Origin: Pseudothioclava sp033100795
Lineage (GTDB): Bacteria; Pseudomonadota; Alphaproteobacteria; Rhodobacterales; Rhodobacteraceae
DNA: 64,000 nt
Direction: 5' to 3'
Assembly (NCBI RefSeq): GCF_033100795.1
Contig: NZ_JAWLVI010000002.1
Coordinates: 310,001 to 374,000, forward strand
Shown here piece after piece: positions 43,752 through 51,207 of this stretch. Both the position numbers and the translations under genes were made by a program. The notes under the pieces were generated by a model that was given only the letters and a program-made list of their open reading frames with translations, had not been told where the DNA came from and did no database searches. How positions within the stretch are numbered: position 1 is the first letter of the stretch; each line of letters starts with the position of its first letter.

Positions 43752-45908
43752 ATGGCTAAAATCTCTATACGGAAACTGACACAAGCCCTGGCGGTTACGT
43801 CACTGGCTTGCGCAGCTATTGCTGTGGCGGCGATCGCTTACGACCAATACATTAGCCACCAGCGCGATGATGTGCTGGAAAGCAGGTATGCCTCTTATCT
43901 GCTGGCGGATGAATTGCGCCAGTCCAGTGATGATCTGACCCGACTGGCGCGGACCTATGTCGTTACGGGCGAGGCGAAATACGAAGCGCAATATAACGAT
44001 ATTCTGGCCATCCGTAACGGCGAGAAGGAAAGGCCGTCGGGCTATAACGGGATCTACTGGGATTTTGCTGCCGCCGACCGTCCGGTTCCGGCATCAAGCG
44101 GCGTTACCAAATCCTTGCTCGATTTGATGCGTGACGCTGGTTTCTCTAAGGCCGAGTTTGATTTCCTGGAGCAGGCGCAGGCCAATTCGGACGGCCTGGT
44201 CTCGCTTGAAGTTCGCGCGATGAATGCGGTTAAGGGCACCTTTGCTGATGCGAACGGCAAATATACCGTGAAGGGAGAGCCCGATCCTGCGCTGGCGATC
44301 GAGCTTTTGCATTCGAGCACCTACCACAGTTACAAAGCCGATATTATGGAGCCGGTCGACGCGTTTTTCCGCGCGATGGAGGGGCGTTTCTCGAGCCAGC
44401 TTGATGCGCTTGCAACCAAGGCGAGTATTGGCACGGCTATCGTGTTTTTTGCCGCAGCGGTTCTTCTGTGTAACGCGGTTGCGTCGGCTGTCGTGATGGC
44501 CCGGCGGGTGCTGAAGCCGCTTTTGTCGCTAAGCGATGCGATGCTCAAAATGGGCGAAGGCGAAGACGTCTCGGAAATTCCCGGCTGCGAACTGGAAGAT
44601 GAATTCGGTGCAATGGCGCGCCAGACCCGTGCCTTCAAAGGGCGTTCTGATGAGGCTGTCGTGCTGGCCGCGCAAGTCCGAGATGAGTCTGAAAGGGCCC
44701 GTCAGGCTGCCGAACTGCAAAAAGAGGCGGCCGCGAAAGCAGCGGAACTCGCCAAAGAACAGCAAGAAAGAATGCAAAGCGAGCTACAGCAAATGGAGGC
44801 TGCGAACCGCTTTCAAAATGACTTGGCTCAGACACTTCAGGCGGCAACGGCGGGGAATCTTGGCTCCCGGGTAGATGTCCCGCACGATTTCGAGCTTGGA
44901 GTCCAGATTGCAGAAGCCGTGAATGATACGCTCGATACGCTGGAAAGAACATTGGCATCAATTGCCGAGGCGATGGGCCATATCGCGCAGGGGGAGCTAT
45001 CAGTCGCGATCCGGGATAGCTATCCAGGCCGCTATGGCGAGGTTCTGGCGAGTGCCGAAAAGGCGCGCAGCACCTTGGTCGAGATCGTGGGGTCTGCGCA
45101 GCATAACTTCGATGATCTGAGTGCCGGAACCATGGAAATTTCGGGCGCGATCAATGAACTGTCGCGCCGAACAGAAACCGCTGCTGCGACTATAGAGCAG
45201 ACTTCGGCGGCGCTGACCGAGTTGAATACCTCGGTTGCGTCTGTGGCAGAAGCAACTGCACGTGTAGATACTGTTCTGGCGAAGGCAAATGAAACTGCGA
45301 AAGATAGTGATGCCATTCTGTCCAAAGCGGTGGATTCAATGGAAAGCATTGCGGACTTCTCGCAAAAGATCGGCACGATTACCGATGTTATCAATGACAT
45401 CGCATTCCAGACGAATCTTCTGGCCCTGAATGCGGGGGTCGAGGCTGCCCGGGCTGGCGAGGCTGGCCGGGGTTTCGCAGTGGTTGCGTCCGAAGTTCGG
45501 GCGCTGGCGCAACGAGCCTCCGAGGCGGCGTTGGACATTTCCTCCCTCATCAGCAACAGTGACCAGCAGGTCCAGAACGGTGTGCGTCTGGTAAGTGACA
45601 CCAGTTCTGCCCTGCAAGCGGTGATCCAGTCGATTCAGAATATCTCGTCCGATGTGACCCATATTGCACAATCGACGCGAGAGCAGGCTATCGGCATGGA
45701 CGAGATCGGGGATGCGGTTAGCAACATCGACTCCGTCTCACAGTCGAACAGTAGCATGGTTCTGGAAACGACCTCGGCCAGCAAGGCTCTTCTGGGCAAG
45801 GTCGAAGCGCTCAAGCGGGAATTTACCTGGTTCAAAATCGCGGGATCGGCTGCTGGCAGCCTTAATACGGCGCATGAGGAAGACGTGGAATTCCGGCGGG
45901 CCGGATGA
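43752..45908 (+). CDS. Methyl-accepting chemotaxis protein (orphan)
   Basis: 718 residues. TM1 is about residues 13-31, a periplasmic sensor of about 190 residues follows, and TM2 is near 225-245 (AIVFFAAAVLLCNAVASAVV). HAMP and a long charged coiled coil (rich in AAELQKEAAAKAAELAK) lead to the signalling tip DVINDIAFQTNLLALNAGVE, then GRGFAVVASEVRALAQR. The sensor resembles no standard four-helix or Cache domain that I can name. There is no C-terminal NWETF-type CheB/CheR tether. The ATG at 43752 is chosen; TTG (43734) and GTG (43743) are alternatives with GGAG nearby. No che genes adjoin. Confidence 0.9.
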   Translation: MAKISIRKLTQALAVTSLACAAIAVAAIAYDQYISHQRDDVLESRYASYLLADELRQSSDDLTRLARTYVVTGEAKYEAQYNDILAIRNGEKERPSGYNGIYWDFAAADRPVPASSGVTKSLLDLMRDAGFSKAEFDFLEQAQANSDGLVSLEVRAMNAVKGTFADANGKYTVKGEPDPALAIELLHSSTYHSYKADIMEPVDAFFRAMEGRFSSQLDALATKASIGTAIVFFAAAVLLCNAVASAVVMARRVLKPLLSLSDAMLKMGEGEDVSEIPGCELEDEFGAMARQTRAFKGRSDEAVVLAAQVRDESERARQAAELQKEAAAKAAELAKEQQERMQSELQQMEAANRFQNDLAQTLQAATAGNLGSRVDVPHDFELGVQIAEAVNDTLDTLERTLASIAEAMGHIAQGELSVAIRDSYPGRYGEVLASAEKARSTLVEIVGSAQHNFDDLSAGTMEISGAINELSRRTETAAATIEQTSAALTELNTSVASVAEATARVDTVLAKANETAKDSDAILSKAVDSMESIADFSQKIGTITDVINDIAFQTNLLALNAGVEAARAGEAGRGFAVVASEVRALAQRASEAALDISSLISNSDQQVQNGVRLVSDTSSALQAVIQSIQNISSDVTHIAQSTREQAIGMDEIGDAVSNIDSVSQSNSSMVLETTSASKALLGKVEALKREFTWFKIAGSAAGSLNTAHEEDVEFRRAG

Positions 45909-46013
45909 AGGCAACTCGAAAAGTGTGTCGGTATACGGCTGCCCCGCATCGGGCCGAAACCGGCGTTTTACGGGGGGGCAGCTAGATGCGTATTGCGCGA
46001 TCAGCAAAACGAA

Positions 46014-46037
46014 GGGCGCCCGAAGGCGCCCTTTATT
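46014..46037. terminator. Bidirectional terminator between the chemoreceptor and ileS
   Basis: The perfect stem GGGCGCC / GGCGCCC with a CGAA loop (46014-46031) is followed by TTTATTT on the plus strand. On the minus strand it is followed by TTCGTTTT. It can end both the chemoreceptor transcript and the convergent ileS transcript. Confidence 0.8.
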
Positions 46038-48982
46038 TAACCTAGCGCGTCGTTACAGCGCTTGCAGGTGTGCGGATGCTGGTGCGTGCCGACATCGGGC
46101 AGGATCTTCCAGCAGCGCTCGCATTTCTCGCCGATAGCCCGCTCGAACACGACGGCGACGCCCGGAACTTCGGGGAAGCGGAACGCCTCGTTCGGGGCGG
46201 GGTCTGCGGTCAATTGCAGCGCCGAGGTGATGCACATGTCTTCGAACGGCACCGACTTGAGGCGGGCCAGAAGATCGCCGTCTTCGACGTGAACCACCGG
46301 GGAGGCCTCAAGAGAGGCGCCGATAACCTTTTCGGTCCGCTGCACCTCAAGAGCAGCCGTCACGGCCCGACGTGCGCGGCGGATGTCGTCCCATTTCGTT
46401 GCCAGATCGGGGTTAAGCCATTCCGCAGGCGTCTGCGGGAAGTCCTGCAAATGGATCGACGACTCCGCGCCGGGGAAGCGCGACAGCCACACGTCTTCCA
46501 TCGTGAAGCACAGGATCGGCGCAAGCCATGTTGTCAGGCGATGGAACAGCAAATCCAGCACCGTGCGGGTCGCGCGGCGCGTGACCGACAAGGCCGGATC
46601 GCAATAGAGCGCGTCCTTGCGGATGTCGAAGTAGAAGGCCGACAGATCGACGGTGCAGAAGTTGAACAGGGTCTGGAACACGCCCTGGAAGTCGAAGGCC
46701 GCATAGCCCTCGCGCACCTGCGTATCCAGCTGCGCCAGACGGTGCAGCACCCATTGCTCCAGTTCGGGCATATCGGCGGTGTCAAGGCGCTCTGCCTCGT
46801 CAAAGCCGTTCAGCGCACCCAGCATGAATCGCAGCGTGTTGCGCAGGCGGCGGTAGCTGTCGGCGGTGCCTTTCAGGATCTTCGCGCCGATCCGCAGGTC
46901 GACGGTGTAATCTGACTGCGCCACCCACAAGCGCAGGATGTCGGCGCCGTATTGGTCGATCACCTCTTGCGGCGCGACGGTGTTGCCAAGCGATTTGGAC
47001 ATCTTCATGCCCTTCTCGTCCAGCGTGAACCCGTGCGTCACCACGTTGCGATAGGGCGCGCGACCCTTGGTGGCGCAGGCTTGCAGCATCGAGGAATGGA
47101 ACCAGCCGCGGTGTTGGTCGGTGCCTTCCAGATAGACGTCCGCAATCCCGTCGGCGGTGCCGTCTTCACGGTCGCGCAACACGAAAGCGTGCGTCGACCC
47201 GGAGTCAAACCACACGTCCAGCACGTCGAAGACCTGATCGTAGTCGTCAGCGGTGACGATGTTGCCCAGAACGCGGGCCTTGAAGCCCTCTTCATACCAG
47301 ACGTCTGCGCCTTTGGCTTCGAACTCGGCGGCGATGCGTGCGTTCACCTCGGCGTTGCGCAACAGGAAGTCCGCGTCCGTCGGCTTGGCGCCTTTCTTGG
47401 TGAAGCAGGTCAGCGGCACGCCCCACGCGCGTTGACGCGAGAGAACCCAGTCAGGGCGGTTCTCGATCATCGAGAACAGGCGGTTCTGACCCGTTTGCGG
47501 GGTGAACTTGACCAGCTCCTTGATCGAGGTGAGCGCGCGCGCACGGATCGTGTCGCCATGCGCGCCCATGCCATCGTCAAGCTTATGATCAATCGCGGCA
47601 AACCACTGCGGCGTGTTGCGGAAGATCAGCGGGGCTTTCGAGCGCCACGAATGCGGGTAGGAGTGCTTGACCTTGCCCTTCGCCAGCAGCTTGCCTGCCC
47701 AGGCGAGGTGCTTGATGTTCGACACATTGGCCGGGCCTTCCTTGCCGTCGGGCAGGATGATCGCCTCGCCGCCAAAGATCGGCAGGTCTTTGCGATACGA
47801 CCCGTCCGGCTCGACGTTATAGGTCATCGGCAGGCCAAATTTCAGGCCAAGCTGATAGTCGTCGTCGCCGTGGCTCGGCGCCGTGTGGACAAAGCCCGTG
47901 CCCGCGTCATCGGTCACATGGTCGCCCGGCAGCATCGGCACATCATAGTCCCATTCGCCATTGCCGTTCTCGACGCCCGCATAGGGGTGGCGCAGGATCA
48001 TGCCCTCGAATTCCGAAGTGGCCACATCGCGGACGCGGGTGAAGGCTTCGACCTTGGCGGCAGTCATCACCGATTGCGCAAGGCTATCGGCCAGAACCAG
48101 CAATTCGCCCTCGGTCGCGGTGGAATTGTCGGCCAGCGTATCGACACGGTAAAGCCCGTAGGACATCGCCGGCCCATAGGCGACCGCGCGGTTTTGCGGG
48201 ATCGTCCACGGCGTCGTCGTCCAGATCACAACCGAGGCCTGCAACAGTTCGGTGTTCATGCAGCCGTCCAGCTCGGGGAAGTGGGCGCCCGAGGCAACGG
48301 CGAACCGCACCCAGATCGTGTGCGAGGTGTGGTCGTGGTATTCGACCTCGGCCTCGGCCAGCGCGGTCTTTTCGACCGGCGACCACATGACGGGCTTGGA
48401 GCCTTGGTAAAGCGAGCCGTTCATCAGGAACTTCATGAACTCTTCGGCGATGACCGCTTCGGCGTGGTAGTTCATCGTCAGGTAGGGGTCGGCCCAGTTG
48501 CCGATCACGCCCAGACGTTTGAACTCTTCGCGCTGGATGTCGACCCAACCCTCGGCGAACTTGCGGCATTCCTGACGGAAGGCGATGATGTCCACCTCGT
48601 CCTTGTCCAGCCCTTTGGCGCGGTATTGCTCTTCGATCTTCCATTCGATCGGCAGGCCGTGGCAATCCCAACCCGGCACATAGCGCGCGTCATGGCCCAT
48701 CATCTGGTGCGCGCGGACGATGAAGTCCTTGATCGTCTTGTTCAGCGCGTGGCCGATATGCAGATGCCCGTTCGCATAGGGAGGGCCATCGTGCAGCGTA
48801 AACGGCTTGCGCGAGCCATCCTTGGCCTTGTCGCGCAGGCGGTCATAGATGCCAAGGCTTTCCCAGCGGGCCAGCCATTCAGGCTCGCGCTGCGGAAGGC
48901 CCGCACGCATCTGGAAATCGGTTTCGGGCAGGAAGACGGTGTCGCGATAGTCGGATTGGGTTTCGGGCGTGTCGGAACACAT
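46037..48982 (-). CDS. ileS: Isoleucyl-tRNA synthetase
   Basis: 981 residues, class I synthetase. The HIGH motif appears as HIGHALNK and KMSKS as GMKMSKSLGN. The CP1 editing insert and an anticodon-binding domain are present. The C-terminus carries the bacterial zinc-finger pattern CERCWKILPDVGTHQHPH then CKRCNDALG. It charges tRNA-Ile. The gene is preceded by a long GC-rich leader with an unusual cruciform-like hairpin at 49065-49095. Confidence 0.97.
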   Translation of the reverse strand: MCSDTPETQSDYRDTVFLPETDFQMRAGLPQREPEWLARWESLGIYDRLRDKAKDGSRKPFTLHDGPPYANGHLHIGHALNKTIKDFIVRAHQMMGHDARYVPGWDCHGLPIEWKIEEQYRAKGLDKDEVDIIAFRQECRKFAEGWVDIQREEFKRLGVIGNWADPYLTMNYHAEAVIAEEFMKFLMNGSLYQGSKPVMWSPVEKTALAEAEVEYHDHTSHTIWVRFAVASGAHFPELDGCMNTELLQASVVIWTTTPWTIPQNRAVAYGPAMSYGLYRVDTLADNSTATEGELLVLADSLAQSVMTAAKVEAFTRVRDVATSEFEGMILRHPYAGVENGNGEWDYDVPMLPGDHVTDDAGTGFVHTAPSHGDDDYQLGLKFGLPMTYNVEPDGSYRKDLPIFGGEAIILPDGKEGPANVSNIKHLAWAGKLLAKGKVKHSYPHSWRSKAPLIFRNTPQWFAAIDHKLDDGMGAHGDTIRARALTSIKELVKFTPQTGQNRLFSMIENRPDWVLSRQRAWGVPLTCFTKKGAKPTDADFLLRNAEVNARIAAEFEAKGADVWYEEGFKARVLGNIVTADDYDQVFDVLDVWFDSGSTHAFVLRDREDGTADGIADVYLEGTDQHRGWFHSSMLQACATKGRAPYRNVVTHGFTLDEKGMKMSKSLGNTVAPQEVIDQYGADILRLWVAQSDYTVDLRIGAKILKGTADSYRRLRNTLRFMLGALNGFDEAERLDTADMPELEQWVLHRLAQLDTQVREGYAAFDFQGVFQTLFNFCTVDLSAFYFDIRKDALYCDPALSVTRRATRTVLDLLFHRLTTWLAPILCFTMEDVWLSRFPGAESSIHLQDFPQTPAEWLNPDLATKWDDIRRARRAVTAALEVQRTEKVIGASLEASPVVHVEDGDLLARLKSVPFEDMCITSALQLTADPAPNEAFRFPEVPGVAVVFERAIGEKCERCWKILPDVGTHQHPHTCKRCNDALG

Positions 48983-49064
48983 GGTGGGTAAATCCTTGGA
49001 AGTTCGGGGCGCGTATTGCCCTCGGTCGGGGGCCGCGCGGCTGGCGGCCCAGGTCTCAGCATAT

Positions 49065-49095
49065 CCCGGCTACCCTGACGCGTCAGAGCGCCGGG
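49065..49095 (-). promoter_or_regulatory. Nested inverted repeat upstream of ileS
   Basis: Arms CCCGGC (49065-49070) and GCCGGG (49090-49095) enclose the perfect palindrome CTGACG-CGTCAG (49075-49086). In RNA this would be an outer stem with a second short stem on top. It lies 83-113 nt upstream of the ileS start, so it may be in the leader mRNA or may be a promoter-associated DNA palindrome. No T-box or peptide attenuator was recognised. Confidence 0.3.
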
Positions 49096-49242
49096 CCGGT
49101 AATTCGCAAGCTGAGATCAAGATAGGTCATGCCCGCCTTATAGGGGGCGCTGCATGGCGCGGCAAGCGGGGAAAAGGGGTGGTTGCTCTTCACGCCGCTG
49201 GCCGGATCGCATAGGCTGGGCGGAACGGATCAGGAGGCCCAG

Positions 49243-49986
49243 ATGAGCGACGAGACACAGATGCTGACCCCCGAGCAGGTTACGGCCCTGTTTACCCGCT
49301 CGGGTGGTGAATATCTGTTTGCGCGATGGGGCTGTCCGATTGTGCCGGTGGTGTTTGGCGTCGATCAGGCGACGCTTCAGGTGGTCAAAGGCGCGGTCGA
49401 GGCGGTTGTCGCGCTGTCGGGTCACAAGATGGCCGAGACGGACATGCATATCGGCGCGAATCTGATGATCTTTTTCTTCCGTGACTGGCAGGAATTGCTT
49501 GAGGTGCCCAACCTCGACCAGATGATCGAGGGCTTGCAGGATATTGTTGCGCGGCTCGATGATCAGGGGGCGAACCAGTATCGCGTGTTCCGCTTTGACA
49601 AGGATGGCTCGATCCGGGCTTGCTTCTCGTTCGTGCGGATGGATGCGGCGCTGGATGAGGTTCCGGCCGAGACTATCGCGCTGAGCCAGGCGGTGCAGAT
49701 GATCCTGCTGTGGTCGGATACCGGCTTTGCCGCCGGTGCGGCGCTGGCGCAGGTGGGCGGGGTGACGGTGCTGCGCCCGGAATATGCGGCGTTGATTGCG
49801 GCGGGGTATGATCCGGTGATGCCGGTCGTCGCGCAGGATGCGAGCCATGCTTTGCGGCTGGCCGCGCGTGCGCAGGTGCGTCGCGCCGAGGCCGAGGCGG
49901 CAGCAGCCGCGCTTGCCAGCGATCTGGCGCGCGTGCAGGAAAGCGCTCCGCCTGAAGATCCCGATCTTAAGGTCGACCCGGAATAG
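49243..49986 (+). CDS. Conserved hypothetical protein
   Basis: 247 residues from ATG at 49243, preceded by an excellent CAGGAGG. No signal peptide. The sequence FARWGCPIVPVVFGVDQATL and NLMIFFFRDWQELLEVPNLD suggests an alpha/beta soluble protein. The C-terminal 40 residues are Ala-rich and helical (AARAQVRRAEAEAAAAALA) and end with charged residues. I do not recognise the family. It is divergent from ileS, and downstream, after 78 bp, starts a truncated ybgC-like frame. It may therefore once have been part of a ybgC-tol arrangement. Confidence 0.65.
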   Translation: MSDETQMLTPEQVTALFTRSGGEYLFARWGCPIVPVVFGVDQATLQVVKGAVEAVVALSGHKMAETDMHIGANLMIFFFRDWQELLEVPNLDQMIEGLQDIVARLDDQGANQYRVFRFDKDGSIRACFSFVRMDAALDEVPAETIALSQAVQMILLWSDTGFAAGAALAQVGGVTVLRPEYAALIAAGYDPVMPVVAQDASHALRLAARAQVRRAEAEAAAAALASDLARVQESAPPEDPDLKVDPE

Positions 49987-50064
49987 GCGCGGGGGACTCC
50001 GAACCTTGGCGTCTGTAACAAAACAATGATGTAACTAGGGATCAGGTTTCACGGAGTGCGGGAC

Positions 50065-50133
50065 ATGCGTGAATTCCAGCTGTGGGTCTATTACGAAGAC
50101 ACCGTGGCGATGGATTTTTCTGTGAAATGTTAA
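50065..50133 (+). pseudogene. 5' stub of a YbgC-type thioesterase gene
   Basis: 22 codons, MREFQLWVYYEDTVAMDF and so on to TAA. The start matches the N-terminus of tol-pal-associated acyl-CoA thioesterases, whose signature is V-YYEDTD-GVVYHANYL. Here the similarity stops exactly after YYEDT: the catalytic Asp is replaced by Val and the frame ends nine codons later. It looks like a gene cut by a recombination breakpoint near 50103. The match rests on a short motif, so the identification is tentative. Confidence 0.5.
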
Positions 50134-50448
50134 TTGAAAACAATATGTTACTATTGTTCAATTTTTTAGCAGGAATTAAGGCTACCAAAAAGCTACCAAA
50201 TGAGATGCTCGAATTTAATGAGTTCTTAAGCTTTTGCGGGCCATAAAGCGGCGTAGTCTTGGTGACTTCCGAGAGTCCTCTGCGCGTATGATTGCTCGGC
50301 GTGGTATGCCGTTGAAGTGGTTTTCGGTGGACCTTTCGGTGGCGTAAAATCGGGCAAACTAGCAGGGCAAAAATCGGGCCGCCTTGGCATGTAAAGAGTG
50401 CGCATCAGCGAAGTCTTGGGGCAGATGCTGTTGTCATTCAGGCGACGG
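50134..50448. other. AT-richer scar region, no convincing gene
   Basis: The composition is clearly more AT-rich than the neighbours, especially 50134-50230. It contains short direct repeats, for example GCTACCAAAAA-GCTACCAAAT (50190-50210), TTTCGGTGG twice near 50321-50345, and AAAATCGGGC twice near 50346-50378. Only tiny frames occur, the longest plausible one being a 54-codon minus-strand frame from ATG 50390 to TAA 50226 with no recognised family. It lies between two genes that both lost their 3' ends and is probably an old insertion or deletion joint. Confidence 0.55.
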
Positions 50449-50898
50449 CTACATTGTGCAATGCTCGCGCTCGACGCGGATGCAGCGGTAGTCGTTCATC
50501 CGCTCCATCGCCTCGGCGCCGTTGCGCCCGCGATTGCCGCCGAGCATCATGTCGGTCCAGAGCGTGCAGCACAGGAGCCGGGTGCGGCCGAGGATGATCT
50601 CGTGCTGCTGCACAAAGCGGGCGCCCATCCCCTGCGCGATGGCCTCGAGCTTGTCCTCGCGGTCCAGCCGCCCGTCGTAATAATCGTGATTGCCCGGAAA
50701 GATGCAGACCTTCGAGAGGTCGATGTGCTGGCCGATGCTTGCCAGCGCATATTTCCAGCGCACATGGGCCTTGTTGCTCAGGTCGCCCGCGATCAGCAGA
50801 AGATCAACCCCCGAGAAATCCGCGTTCGCCAGCGGGTCCTTTCCGGCCTCTTGCCAGAAGTCATGATGCAGGTCCGCAAGGATCAGGATTTTCGGCAT
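50449..50898 (-). pseudogene. Metallophosphoesterase lacking its 3' part
   Basis: 149 residues. The N-terminal calcineurin-like motifs are intact: LILADLHHDFW (D-X-H), LLIAGDLSNKAHV (GD) and CIFPGNHDYYDGR (GNHD). The chain ends shortly after MNDYRCIRVEREHCTM at a TAG. Relatives are about 250-270 residues and have a C-terminal H and GHXH metal-binding set, which is missing here, so the enzyme should be inactive. The break coincides with the edge of the AT-rich scar. The intended start is ATG 50898. Confidence 0.75.
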
Positions 50899-51207
50899 GA
50901 CCAAACCTCAAAGTTACTTGCACAAATGACCATTCAGATAGTCGATTGTTGGGAAAGGGTGGCCAGGATGTCAGCCATTCCGCTTGTCCTGCGGCATCTA
51001 GCGTTAGTTGAAAGCCGGGCGTCCAGCCCGAGACGTCATGCAGAACTGCTTGAATCTGCCCTAACCTGATCCTTCCCATAAGGCGCTGTTTTCAAAAGAA
51101 AACCACCGAAGTCGAAACTTCGGTGGTCACGTTATGCTTTCCGTAATGGACAAAAACCTACCGGAATGGACATTTTATGCGACGCCGCACAAGACGCCGC
51201 ACACCAA
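50899..51207. other. Intergenic region: nrdJ terminator, repeats, no gene
   Basis: This 309-bp stretch holds the nrdJ terminator and, between it and nrdJ, the imperfect direct repeat CCGTAATGGACAAAAAC / CCGGAATGGACATTTTA (51141-51177). The remainder, 50899-51100, has no frame with recognisable similarity. The minus-strand frame ending ADILATLSQQSTI (stop at 50934) looks like a remnant C-terminus but is too short to name. Confidence 0.5.
51102..51127 (-). terminator. Terminator of nrdJ
   Basis: A perfect 10-bp stem ACCACCGAAG / CTTCGGTGGT with a 6-nt loop. Read on the minus strand it is followed by TTTTCTTTT. It lies 81 nt past the nrdJ stop. Confidence 0.85.

Noticed and set aside
46952..48991. 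A 679-codon plus-strand frame opposite ileS
   Set aside because: The same shadow effect of GC-rich codon use; the ileS motifs on the other strand are unmistakable.
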